Assembly (NCBI GenBank): GCA_036873135.1
Contig: JAPTYO010000022.1
Location: 3,964,979 to 4,028,978, forward strand
DNA: 64,000 nt
Source: Clarkia xantiana subsp. parviflora
Taxonomy: Eukaryota; Streptophyta; Magnoliopsida; Myrtales; Onagraceae
Direction of reading: 5' to 3'
A model generated the notes under the pieces. The model was not told where the DNA came from and did not search any database. It saw nothing but the letters and a program-made list of their open reading frames with translations. Within the stretch, counting starts at the first letter, position 1; each line of letters begins with the position of its first letter. Below, piece by piece: positions 33,923 to 44,312 of this stretch. A program made the position numbers and the translations under genes.

Positions 33923-34386
33923 GCGGAGAGGTACCTCAGTTACCAGGTGAACCGTTTGGGTGGTTAACCCGTATTCCGCGTATCTCGGGCACGATCCCGC
34001 CTATCTCGGCCACGCCCCGCGTATCTCGGCCACGCTCCGCGTATCTCGGCCACGCCCCGCGTATCTCGGCCTCATCCTCTGATAGCAAGTCCCGAATAAC
34101 ATCGGGGACTCCAGAGTTATCTCGTTGTGTCACCGCTCGGGGCCCCTCGTCATCGTGACAGGGCCAATCATTCTCAGGGATTCGTCATCGGGGCCTACTT
34201 AAAGGCATCTTATCGGGAGCGTCCAGCTCACCTATCGGGACCGACTCTGTCGGGACCTTTCATCGTCGGGACTCCCTCCGTCGGGACCCTTCGCCTGGGT
34301 CATCTTGACCTCCATTGAGGGCCCAGTGGCCCTATTTACCGTTTGCTCGCCGTTAAAGGGCCTAACAGCTACAGCGAAGCCCATCA

Positions 34387-35284
34387 CCAAGCAAGACTGA
34401 CTAAGAATCATGGGGATAAACCTGATTACGCAAGACGATTATCTAGTCTCGAAGTAACTCGACATGATCTTCATTTTTGCAAATCGCCGTGATGAACTCC
34501 GTTCGTCATTAAACCACATTCTGGGTCAGATGAGAATATGCGATAGCATGATTGACATATCTCATTCATTTCAACATAAAAGTTCAGGTATGCTATCGAC
34601 GCGTGCTTCATACTGCGTGTGCCATGTTCGACCACGGGGTCACAACTCTGTTGTGCTAGATAAGAATCCTCGTGATTCTAACGGACACAAACTTCTTCAC
34701 CTCGAGCGTGTGATTGATCCCGGGAGCCTTATGAAGAGGCACCTGAAGTATCCCCACGGACTCAGAACTCATATCTAAGGCCAGGCTCAATGTTCGCTTC
34801 CCGGCGTAGGAGCGTAGTGCTGAACAAAAAGACCCAGTGACCATGTCTTTGGAAACCGGTTGGGTTTGACTAAGGATATGAGCGATGGAGATGGTCAAGT
34901 TCACATGTAATTCACCGACTCTTGTATTCACTAGGTGTCCACCAACCGGATATTAGTTGAAGGTTGTGAATACTTGTACAGATGCCTTGGAGAAGTGTTC
35001 CTATGTGGAAACTGGGCAAACAGAGAATTAACAGTTGACCTAGGATACAACGCGATACTGTATTGTTTATAACAGGTTGATTGAAGAAAATGGAATCAAC
35101 GTTCCGCTGGCGCTACAACACTCCTAACAGATGAGTAGCACGATGCCCGTCGTGTTCGCCGGTCGCACGGCAAACCTCGTATGAACTATTCGGAAGCAAG
35201 GTCGAGATAGAAGGAGTGAAATGTTGATGCCGATTTGGACGACAATACATTAACAGGCACCCTCCCATTCCGGCGAGTGGGAGC
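34387..35284 (+). other. 3' untranslated region of Copia-1, right part, with polypurine tract
   Basis: No coding frame with a known domain. It ends GGCGAGTGGGAGC (35272-35284), a purine-rich tract directly before the LTR start. The link with the RNase H end at 21845 is inferred from orientation and from the A1 target duplication joining both parts. Confidence 0.5.
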
Positions 35285-35876
35285 TGTAAGCATATGGTGA
35301 TGGGCGCCGTAAATGGAAATCCATTATATGTATATGTTACCTAAGACAATTGGGTAAATATCACATTAGGACATTGGGCCAGACCCAAATCCCAGTTGAC
35401 ATGAAATGCCCAAAATTGGGCCTCCCTATACATGTGGCCGGCCGAACTTATTACTAGGGGGTAAAGTGGACTTTTGTCCACTTTACTCCTCCTAAATAAG
35501 AGGTGTTAGAGGTTTTATTAGGTTAATCATTAATCCCTCATTGAAATATTTTAGAGAGAAAAACTCTCATCCCCATAATACCTACACATCGGCCGAACCT
35601 CACTTCACCAAAGGGTTTTGCCTTCGAGCAAACACTCCGGAGATCCGTCCTTGTCAAGAATCGATCAGAGGCTTTGCTGTGGAGAATATAACGCGTAGGG
35701 CTTCCTTAACAAGAACCTCTACGGTGCCGAAGGACCGTGAACTCCCTGTTGCAGGATCTTGGGACTACGGATTACTTCTGAGGTATGTGCGAATCTTTCG
35801 CTGCGTAATATCGATTACTATCATGTACCATGTTTATAATATCCGTAGTGATTACTCCCCGTAATCTAATAAGACA
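35285..35876 (+). mobile_element. Probable 3' LTR of Copia-1
   Basis: Starts TGTAAGCATATGG after the purine tract and ends about AATAAGACA. It contains the ATTTTAGAGAGAAAAACTCTCA segment typical of a transcribed leader and AT-rich 3' end. The end is uncertain by some bases because the 5' LTR is not in the window. Confidence 0.55.
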
Positions 35877-36363
35877 TTCATTCCAGACATGGCAGTGGCT
35901 ATACTTAACTATTTTTTTTATCAACCTGTGTATAAACAATATTTTTTTAAAAGAAAATATAAGAGAAGACGAAGTATGATATTTGTTATACAATATATGA
36001 AAATACCTTTCGGCCAAAATAATAATAATATGAAAATACCATGAAAACGAAAAAATATTTTTTTTGCTCGTAAAGTAAAAAAAACTGCCGGAGCCGATTG
36101 TTCTATGTCCATCACCATGTCTCTTCACTTTAGCTGTTGTGGCGGTTTTTAATTCGCCTCCACTATTTCACACGGATAGCTAGTCTAAACAAATCCACAT
36201 CATTAGTTATTTAAGATCTGACGGTGGACCTTCCATATAATATCATTTCAAAATAGATGAAAATTTACGAAATCTCACGTACATTTCTTCTTGTTTGTTG
36301 ATTGACTGAGTGAGTGAGAGAGAGAGAGGACAAGAGGAACGACATTCTGATTTTTTTGAGAAA

Positions 36364-36470
36364 GTGAACCTTCACCCCATCTAAAACTGACATGTGACAA
36401 AATTGTGACACATGTCAGTTCCTTATTGGCTGAAGGTTCACCACATCGGTGCCACCTGTTGGCACCGATG
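36364..36470. repeat. Nested inverted repeats, possible MITE remnant
   Basis: The outer arms GTGAACCTT (36364-36372) and AAGGTTCAC (36433-36441) enclose perfect 12-bp arms AACTGACATGTG and CACATGTCAGTT (36385-36396, 36409-36420). A second perfect 10-bp hairpin CATCGGTGCC / GGCACCGATG follows at 36444-36470. No target duplication was found. Confidence 0.6.
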
Positions 36471-36566
36471 TAGTGAATAATCCCTCGATTTTTACAGAGT
36501 GTGAGAGAGGATAAGAGGAGAAGAAGGAGTCGATCTAGCTAGTGACGGATTTTTGGGATTAAAGCG

Positions 36567-36728
36567 ATGATGTTGCGCAGTGTCTCCTCTAACGTGGCGG
36601 CGACATATGTGATGGCAGCTTCCGGCAACGGCGATATCTCCGTTGTAGAGACGACGGCTCACATGGTGACGTTCCCTCCAAACAGAGAGATTCTCTTCTG
36701 CAAGGTCCTGTTAAACTTCCTCGAGTAG
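36567..36728 (+). other. Small ORF of 53 codons, unknown
   Basis: ATG to TAG, starting MMLRSVSSNVAATYVMAA. GC content is above that of the surrounding DNA, which is the only hint of coding. It could be a first exon or a chance ORF. I recognise no family. Confidence 0.15.
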
Positions 36729-37221
36729 GGGTGACTGTTTGCAGGTTCGTCTTCGCTCCGACTAAGGCATGCACGGCCAAGATTGAGGCTTGCGCGGCCA
36801 CGCTAGAGGCCTGAGTGTCATACCGGAAAACACAGATATTCGAAGTACCCTTTTCTCCCTAATTTTTCCGGGGTTTTCTAATCGTTTAACTGTTTAATTC
36901 GAACATGTTTGATGGTACCTCCACACCTGCAAGCAATTCTTCTTAGCCACATTTTGCTATTATTTGAAATTTGAAATGGAAACTGAAATTGAATTTGTAA
37001 TTATTAGAAATTAAAATCTGGTACTGAAATCGAATTTTGAAAATATGAATATGAAATTCTAATATGATATTTGAATCTGAAATCTGAAAATTGAATGTCA
37101 AATTCAATAACCCAAATTCGAAATTTGAATTTGAATTTCAAAATTTATTGAGTTTCATCTATTGATCCCTTTTGAGAATCTATTTATTCTCCGTTTTTTG
37201 TGTCTGTGTGTGTTTCAATTT

Positions 37222-37483
37222 TGTAGAAGTATTATAGTTTGAGGGTCTGTTAGTTTCAATATAAACTACAGGGACCTATTTGCTAATAAGCAAGAATAAG
37301 GCTATTAGACAGTTAGTTAGCTGCTGTAGCTGTTGTACTGTAGCTCGACTACTATAAGTAGGAACTGAGATGTAATCTTCTTTTTTGATGAACTATTCGA
37401 TGAATAAACGATTGGGCATGTTATCTTGCTGTTTCTCGATCTTAATCTGCAGTTCATCCACTTCCGATTGATCGGTTTCTTCA
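37222..37483 (+). mobile_element. Copia-2 5' LTR
   Basis: Starts TGTAGAAGTATTATAG and ends GATCGGTTTCTTCA. It differs from the 3' LTR at only a handful of positions, so the insertion is fairly recent despite the broken coding region. Confidence 0.95.
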
Positions 37484-37495
37484 TGGTATCAGAGC
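37484..37495 (+). promoter_or_regulatory. Copia-2 primer binding site (initiator Met-tRNA)
   Basis: TGGTATCAGAGC lies directly after the LTR. This is the standard priming site complementary to the 3' end of plant initiator Met-tRNA. Confidence 0.95.
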
Positions 37496-37602
37496 ACGGC
37501 GATCTTGCTCGTTGTTCGCTGCATTTCGGTGATTGTTGCTGTTTTGGCGATCGATTTGTTCGTGGCAATCTTTCATTCGGCGTTCTGAGGTGCTAGATCT
37601 GG

Positions 37603-38776
37603 ATGTCGACTGGAAATCCTTGGCCGAGACCAGGCGAGCAGGTTGGAGGCGGAACTCCTCCGGCAAGAGGAAATTGAGCAGGCATTGCTTCAATTGACGT
37701 TATCGCAGAGGATCAGCTTTATCTGCATCAGTATGACACTCCAGTAATGAAGTTGATTGATTATCAACTTGTAGGCTGCAACAATTACCAGGTTTGGTCT
37801 CGATCAATGCTGGATGCTTTACTTGCTAAGAATAAGAGATGCTTCATAGATGGAACTTGTGAATCTGTGCCTCCTAATCAAGCCTTACGTTGGGATAGAT
37901 GTAATGTAATGGTAAAAGGATGGTTAGCTGGTTCAGTAGTCGATTTGGAAGGATTTGAAGGAGAGGTTCAACAAGATTGATGGCACTCGTATTTTTCAGT
38001 TGAGTCGAGATTTATACAGTGCTAAGCAGGGAACTATGTCCATTGCTAACTTTTATGAGAAGGTTAAGATGATTTGGGATGAACTTGCTGCTGCAAACGA
38101 TGAATGTCTTTGTGGAGAATGTTTGGTTTCACCTAGAGTCATAGCTAACAGAGATCAGCGAAGGCTCATACAGTTTCTCAATGGTTTAAATAAGTCCTTC
38201 ACTAATGTGAGGACAAATCTGTTAATGATGCATCCCCTTCCTACTGTTACATTTGCCTACTCTGTACTAGTTCAAGAAGAAAGTCAGAGATTGGTTGTAG
38301 GTTTAATTGGTGATCGATTGGTTGAGCATTCTGCTTTATATACTAATCAAAAATGGGGATAGAAATGGAGGAGCTGGGAATAGTTTTCAAAATGGCCAAA
38401 GGCCCATCAATAAGAAGGATATGGTCTGTACATACTGTAGCAAGAAGGGTCACTATGAAGACATTTGCTGGGGTAAATATGGTGTTCCTAAACATGTAAC
38501 GAAGAGATGGGAAGAGAAAAAGTAGGTAGCTTCAAATGCTCAGTTTGGGACTGACAATCAATCCCAGCATCTGTCACAACATCATGCTCAGCATCAGTCA
38601 CAGCACCATGCTCAGTATCAGGTACAACATCAGTCGCAAAATGTTGTACAGCATCATGTGCAGCACCAGCCCCAACATCTGTCGAGGCACCAGTCTCAGC
38701 ATCATGCTTCAGACACTGCTTTACCTGGTATCACTGCAGAGCAGCTTGCACAGGCTGTGAGATATTAAGCTCAATA
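37603..38776 (+). pseudogene. Copia-2 gag, broken
   Basis: The ATG at 37603 (MSTGNPWPRP) opens the frame, with an early TGA near 37675. Then comes the copia gag core: VGCNNYQVWSRSMLDAL, a deletion near 37940, then FNKIDGTRIFQL and GTMSIANFYEKVKMIWDEL. The zinc knuckle CTYCSKKGHYEDIC is a complete C-x2-C-x4-H-x4-C motif for RNA binding. After a TAG at 38523-38525 the same frame reads a Gln/His/Ser-rich stretch (38560-38715). At 38776 the B2 element interrupts; the frame resumes exactly after it at 44318. Confidence 0.85.
38560..38715 (+). repeat. Gln/His-rich imperfect repeat in Copia-2 gag
   Basis: CAGCATCA-type units encode SQHHAQHQ and variants about seven times. It looks like a recent local expansion inside the gag-protease linker. 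Confidence 0.65.
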
Positions 38777-38781
38777 CCAGG

Positions 38782-39583
38782 TGTTGGGATCAAAATGACT
38801 TGGCATCAAACTTCACGGAATGGACTTCTAGGCTTCGCCTTGGACGTAGCTCTCTCGAGGACTTGATTTCCTCCGGGAGACTTTTAAGGTCGAGCACCTA
38901 AAAAGGGGTGGGGATGGCCCCTGATTCCACTCCGAAGCTTAAGTTAGTAATGTATTTGAGAGTGTAATATATAAGTATTCAGAGCAGATTGTTCTTAATT
39001 GAATAAGATAGGTAGGGGAGAGTTACAGACTTTGTAGAGGCGGCTACTGGCCTCTGATTGGTTGCCTAGGGGCGGCAATAAGCCGTTTGTGATTGGCTGA
39101 TAGAAGCGGTTGTCAGTCAGCTGGTGATAAGTAGGTCGCCACCTCATGTTTACTTCGGAGGAAGGTTTTCCTTTTAAGCAGGTGACAAGTAGGTCGCCAC
39201 CTCACCTTTACTTCGGGGGAAGGTTTTCCCTTGGAGACGGTGGGAAGCAGGTCGCCACCTGTCTTTACTTCGAGGGAAGGTTTTCCTTTGGAGACGGTGG
39301 GAAGCAGGTCGCCACCTGTCTTTACTTCGAGGGAAGGTTTTCCCTTGGAGACAGTGGGAAGCAGGTCGCCACCTGTCTTTACTTCGAGGGAAGGTTTTCC
39401 ATTGGAGACGGTGGGAAGCAGTTCGCCACCTGTCTTTACTTCGAGGGAAGGTTTTCCCTTGGAGACAGTGGGAAGCAGGTCGCCACCTGTCCTCTGGAAG
39501 ATTCTCCAAGTCTCCATAGTCGACCAGTCATTCTTTTGAAGTCGACTTCTTCATGATCGGTAGTCGACCTTTTATCTCCAAAT
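38782..39583 (-). mobile_element. B2 3' LTR, truncated at its inner end
   Basis: Follows the B LTR to CTCCAAAT (39583), then jumps into internal sequence. One deletion removed the LTR U3 start, the polypurine tract and part of the antisense-ORF remnant. The 57-bp repeats number about six here (39146-39490). Confidence 0.85.
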
Positions 39584-39760
39584 AGTGGTCAACTTGAGGG
39601 CTTACCAGGCGGATTTTCCTTTCTCTCAAGTTCCGATCCTCGAACAATTTTTACGGTCCCACCGAGGAGGATGATCAACCATCAAAAGAAAACGACCGTT
39701 CGTCTGACGAAGACGACTGTGTTATTGTCTCTCCTTCTAAGGGGAAGAAACCCGTGTAAA
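39584..39760 (+). pseudogene. Tail of the family B antisense gene in B2
   Basis: Begins VVNLRAYQADFPFSQVPILE, as in B1, then has a small frame change. It goes on to SDEDDCVIVSPSKGKKPV and a TAA at about 39757-39759. The acidic-then-lysine C-terminus is absent from B1, where a deletion replaced it. Confidence 0.4.
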
Positions 39761-40074
39761 ACGGACTATCAAGAGACTCCCATATCTTCTATGTATGAAT
39801 TTTCATAATAAATAAATTTATCCGGGCAACACCTAGCTTTTGACATTCTTAACTAGGATCGCATATATATAATTTCTAGGAGGTAGCAAACATGCTTTAT
39901 TTTTACTACCCTTTAGGATTAAAGAATCAATCGTATAAGTAGGAGGTAGTCTTTGATACCTTTAGATCGACAACTTGAGGACTGATTTGTTGATCCTCTA
40001 TTGAGTCTTTTTGATCGGGTCCTTATTGTGCCTCAGCTCTTGTCGCTATTTTGAGCGTTTAGACATCCGAGTTG
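39761..40074. other. Non-coding 3' region of B2
   Basis: AT-rich, with a duplicated TAGGAGGTAG motif (39878-39887 and 39939-39948). No ORF. Confidence 0.5.
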
Positions 40075-41555
40075 TAGACTTCGATCGAATCGTCGCCGTA
40101 CCCAGGCTTTGGTCGCCATTTTGGGCACATAATGGTCGACGACCGATTTGTAGACCTTCCATCGAATTGTCGCCGTACCTAGGCTTTAGTCGCCATTTTG
40201 GGCACATAATGGTCGACCACAGATTTGTAGACTTCGATCGAATCGTCGCCGAATGTATGAGGTCGAGGAGTCAGTGAAGACTGATCCTTCGTAGATGGCG
40301 ATTTTCAGAAGTCGAGGAGTCAGTGAAGACTGATCCTTTGTAGATCTTCGCCGACTGTATGAAGTCGAGGAGACAGTGAAGACTGATCCTTTGTAGATCT
40401 TCGCCGACTGTATGAAGTAGAGGAGTCAGTGAAGACTGATCCTTTGTAGATCTTCGTCGACTGTATGAAGTCGAGGAGTCAGTGAAGACTGATCCTTTGT
40501 AGATCTTCGCCGACTGTATGAAGTCGAGGAATCAGTGAAGACTGATCCTTTGTAGATCTTCGCCGACTGTATGAAGTCGAGGAGTCAGTGAAGACTGATC
40601 CTTTGTAGATCTTCGCCGACTGTATGAAGTCGAGGAGTCAGTGAAGACTGATCCTTTGTAGATCTTCGCCGACTGTATGAAGTCGAGGAGTCAGTGAAGA
40701 CTGATCCTTTGTAGATCTTCGCCGACTGTATGAAGTCGAGGAGTCAGTGAAGACTGATCCTATGTAGATCTTCGCCGACTGTATGAAGTCGAGGAGTCAG
40801 TGAAGACTGATCCTTTGTAGATCTTCGCCGACTGTATGAAGTCGAGGAGTCAGTGAAGACTGATCCTTTGTAGATCTTCGCCGACTGTATGAAGTCGAGG
40901 AGTCATTGAAGACTGATCCTTTGTAAATCTTTGCCGACTGTATGAAGTCGAGGAGTTAGTGAAGACTGATCCTTTGTCGATCTTCGCCGACTGTATGAAG
41001 TCGAGGAGTCAGTGAAGACTGATCCTTTGTAGATCTTTGTCGACTGTATGAAGTCGAGGAGTCAGTGGAGACAGATCCTTTGTAGAACTTCGTCGACTGT
41101 ATGAAGTCGAGGAGTCAGTGAAAACTGATCCTTTGTATATCTTCGCCGACTGTATAAAGTCGAGGAGTCAGTGAAAACTGATCCTTTGTAAATCTTCGCC
41201 GACTGTATGAAGTCGAGGAGTCAGTGAAGACTGATCCTTTGTAGATCTTCCATCGAATTGTCGCCGTACCTAGGCATTAGTCGCCATTTTGGGCACATAA
41301 TGGTTGACAACCGATTTGTAGACTTCGATCGAATCGTCGCCGTACCTAGGCTTTGGTCGCCATTTTGGGCACATAATGGTCGACGACCGATTTGTAGACC
41401 TTCCATCGAATTGTCGCCGTACCTAGGCTTTAGTCGCCATTTTGGGCACATAATGGTCGGCAACCGATTGGTAGACTTTGATCGAATCGTCGCCGTACCT
41501 AGGCTTTGGTCGCCATTTTGGGCACATAATGGTCGACGACCGATTGTAGCGAGTT
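40075..41555. repeat. 53-bp satellite-like array (about 18 copies) between 76-bp repeats in B2
   Basis: At 40262-41244 lie about 18 units of the same 53-bp repeat found in B1, nearly uniform in the middle and more mutated to the right. It is bordered by 76-bp repeats (core CATTTTGGGCACATAATGG), two copies on the left and about four on the right. B1 has only 7-9 of the 53-bp units per segment, so the array length is highly variable. Confidence 0.9.
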
Positions 41556-41857
41556 TGAGGGTGGTGACATTGGAATGATGATTTCTTTATGAAGAAAGTA
41601 GATCGAAGGATCTTTTTTATTCATCAATTCCTGAATATTTCATCAAAAAAGGAAAACTCGACATTAGTTATAACAAATATCTATCATAGAATTTGATTAT
41701 GACTTCTCTGCTTGTCGTGTCGCGGCTTGATAACAATGTCGAGCCATGTTTTGGTCCCCCCGGCGGTAAAGTTGATCATTCCTCTTAGGGGGGGGGGGGG
41801 GGGGGGTTGATCATGAGGAGGAGATCGAGATTCCTCCATTGGGCTACGATTTCGCTT
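41556..41857 (-). pseudogene. Protease/linker scrap of B2 and a 19-G homopolymer
   Basis: Minus strand reads GDQNMARHCYQAATRQAEKS followed by a stop. This matches the linker between protease and RT seen in A1 (GDQVASRKCYVNA). A run of 19 G (41788-41806) lies between this and the gag end. I infer that the protease core and everything after the linker were deleted, with the homopolymer close to one junction. Confidence 0.5.
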
Positions 41858-43313
41858 CTACGGAATATTGGGGTTCTTTTCCACAAATTTTAATAATTTG
41901 CCCCTCTGGATAAGGGTCTCTATATCTTGCTTCAAGAGGGTATACCCATTTGTGTTATGCCCCCTTACCTGATGGTAGCGACAGTAAGCATTTACCTGGT
42001 GACCCAGCATGTTTCTTCTTGCCGGTGGCGGGTTAGTAAGGCGGAGCTTCTCCATTTCCTGAAGAACTACCGATACATTATGGGTAAGAGGAGTATATTT
42101 GGAGGGATAAGGATTAGAATCTCTCCTAATTCCTTGTCGATTCCCTGGTCGGAAGTCTCGCCCACGTCTTTCTTCCCTCCTAGGTGGTCGGGAAGCGGAG
42201 CCCTCCTCGATCATGGCGGGTACCAGTTGTTTCTCGACTTCTTTGGGCAGCCCTTCATGCGACCTCTCTAGGTCGATGAATTTCTTTACTTTGATGGCGA
42301 GGGCGTCAATCCTTTGCACGGGCTTCATCACCATGCTGTCCTTCAGAGCTTGGCTCTGCACTCTAAGATCCCTCAGAAGGTCCGGATCAGCTCGCCATCC
42401 GTGGCGTCCTCGTTCAGCTGTTGAAGTATCTTGTGAAACCTTGTGTAATAGTTGGCCAAGGTTTCACCTGGACTTGCTCGATCTTGTCGAGGAAGTTCAT
42501 GCTCTTGAGGCGCTGCCTCTGACCTATGTGTCCTTCAATGAACTTGGTTTTCAGCTCATCCCACGAGTCTTATAGAGTTGTCGGGGAGACCATAAAACCA
42601 AGTAGATGCCTCTTCCTTCAGCGTGGTTGGGAAGAGTGCTACATAATGATCAGGTGTTGCCCCTCTTCCCAAGAGGGAGGAGTTGTGGGCGTTGATGTGG
42701 CGAACTGGGTCGCCTTCTCCGGTATAATCGTCGATGCTCCTCGCGAAGACTTGCGGGGGAACTCGAGTATTGAATAGCCTTATGGTGAAGGGGTGAGAAG
42801 TATGATCACGAACGATGAGAAAATCGTTCGTACCTCGCCTCTTCTTCTCCAACAGTTCTTTGACCTGCCATATTGTGAACATGACAGGTTCCTTGCTCAC
42901 CGTTTCGGCCTCGGGGGCTTTAGGGGTTTCTTTCTCCAGAGGATTCTCCTTCTGGATTTTCACACTGGAAGCTACTTCTTCCTTTTGTGAGGCCTCTCGG
43001 GTTGGCTCTCTTTCTCTGGAACAGCCCCTGCTTGGGTTTTATTCCAAAAAGTAATAAAGGCAGCTATAACCTCCGGAGGAACAGCCTGGGGAGCTGTCCT
43101 CGCATCTTCCAAAATTGGCAGAGATTTGGAATGGTTGAGGGTTTCATCGTCGCCAACACCATTAGATTGGGGTATTGGGGGATCTTCTTGGGGGATCGGC
43201 CCCGATGTGGTAGGATCCACTGGTGGACTGCTCCTTTCTTCCACCGGAGTGTTGGAAATCTTGCTCTTTTCGGCAGCCATGACTTTTTTATCTGTTCCCA
43301 CAAACGGCGCCAA
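41858..43313 (-). pseudogene. gag of B2, in three frames
   Basis: The N-terminal piece (43313-42972) contains the start MAAEKSKISNTPVEERSS and a Pro-rich stretch. The middle piece (42963-42556) has the gag core with DDYTGEGDPVRHINAHNSS and ASTWFYGLPDNS. The C-terminal piece (42361-41858) has an Arg-rich segment and CRYHQVRGHNTNGYTLLKQDIETLI; the last Cys of the zinc-binding motif has become Tyr. The three pieces are in three frames, so at least two frameshifts have occurred. The order and motifs match A1 gag. Confidence 0.85.
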
Positions 43314-43314
43314 A

Positions 43315-44312
43315 TGTTGGGATCAAAATGACGTGGCCTCAAACTTCACAGAATGGACTTCTAGGCTTCGCCTTGGACGTAGCTCTCTCGAGGACTTGAT
43401 TTCCTCCGGGAGACTTTTAAGGTCGAGCACCTAAAAAGGGGTGGGGATGGCCCCTGATTCCACTCCGAAGCTTAAGTTAGTAATGTATTTGAGAGTGTAA
43501 TATATAAGTATTCAGAGCAGATTGTTCTTAATTGAATAAGATAGGTCCCTATTTATATGGGAGAGTTACCGACTTTGTAGAGGCGGCTACTGGCCTCTGA
43601 TTGGTTGCCTAGGGGCGGCAATCAGCCCTTTGTGATTGGCTGATAGAAGCGGTTGTCAGTCAGCTGGTAACAAGTAGGTCGCCACCTCAACTTTACTTCG
43701 GGGGAAGGTTTTCCCTTGGAGACGGTGGGAAGCAGGTCGCCACCTGTCTTTACTTCGAGGGAAGGTTTTCCTTTGGAGACGGTGGGAAGCAGGTCGCCAC
43801 CTGTCTTTACTTCGAGGGAAGGTTTTCCCTTGGAGACGGTGGGAAGCAGGTCGCCACCTGTCTTTACTTCGAGGGAAGGGTTTCCTTTGGAGACGGTGGG
43901 AAGCAGGTCGCCACCTGTCTTTACTTCGAGGAAAGGTTTTCCCTTGGAGACGGTGGGAAGCAGGTCGCCACCTGTCTTTACTTCGAGGGAATGTTTTCCT
44001 TTGGAGACGGTGGGAAGCAGGTCGCCACATGTCTTTACTTCGAGGGAAGGTTTTCCCTTGGAGACGGTGGGAAACAGGTCGCCACCTGTCCTCTGGAAGA
44101 TTCTCCAAGTCTCCATAGTCGACCAGTCATTCTTTTGAAGTCGACTTCTTCATGATCGGTAGTCGACCTTTTATCTCCAAATGGTTGGAATAAACAAGAA
44201 AGGTCGTTGACTTCTTCTCCTCGCCCTGAAAGCGTACTCGACCTGTCACCTGTAGGAAATCACCATAGACCAAGAACGTACATACATAGTCGGGTTTATT
44301 TATAACCCAACA
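43315..44312 (-). mobile_element. B2 5' LTR
   Basis: Length 998 bp against 819 bp in B1. The difference is the number of 57-bp repeats (about seven at 43685-44085, against four). The minus-strand priming site, complement of GTTCCCACAAACGGCGCCAA, ends just before 43315. Confidence 0.9.

Larger units (their letters stand above)
22228..34386 (-). mobile_element. Element A1: Tat-type Ty3/gypsy retrotransposon with antisense gene
   Basis: Flanked by CCAAG (22223-22227 and 34387-34391). On the minus strand: 5' LTR (34386-32406, split by a D solo LTR), priming site, gag-protease-RT-RNase H-second RNase H-integrase in one frame (32369-26763), repeat-rich spacer, the 3' end of an antisense gene (plus strand 23508-26084) and its promoter, then polypurine tract and 3' LTR (22942-22228). 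All parts of an autonomous element are visible, but stop codons in gag-pol make it defective. A2 at the right end of the window is a second copy. Confidence 0.9.
32406..34386 (-). mobile_element. A1 5' LTR, split by a D solo LTR
   Basis: The segments 32406-32600 and 33907-34386 join to a 675-bp LTR that aligns with the 3' LTR (715 bp); the difference is mainly in the 20-bp repeat number. The insertion lies between GGTAAC and the TATA box. Confidence 0.9.
35877..37221. other. Intergenic DNA between Copia-1 and Copia-2
   Basis: AT-rich, with a GA microsatellite near 36311-36328 and hairpins at 36364-36470. There is a small ORF at 36567-36728 and low-complexity GAAATT-type sequence at 36960-37140. 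No recognised gene. Confidence 0.5.
38782..44312 (-). mobile_element. Element B2: Tat-type gypsy, gag only
   Basis: Flanked by CCAGG (38777-38781 and 44313-44317). The minus-strand order is 5' LTR (44312-43315), priming site, gag in three pieces (43313-41858), a protease/linker scrap, tandem repeats (about 41550-40075), 3' region, antisense-ORF tail, and a truncated 3' LTR (39583-38782). RT, RNase H and integrase are absent. B2 shows what the internal region of B1 had before most of gag was lost. Confidence 0.9.

Noticed and set aside
36589..36801. 70-residue minus-strand ORF
   Set aside because: Opposite to the small ORF at 36567-36728 and without homology; neither is well supported.
39113..39556. 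Overlapping repeat-protein ORFs on both strands in the B LTRs
   Set aside because: The 57-bp repeat is a multiple of three, so open frames arise on both strands automatically. They lie inside an LTR.
40262..41244. CRISPR-like direct repeats
   Set aside because: Units are contiguous 53-bp tandem copies without unique spacers, in a plant retrotransposon.
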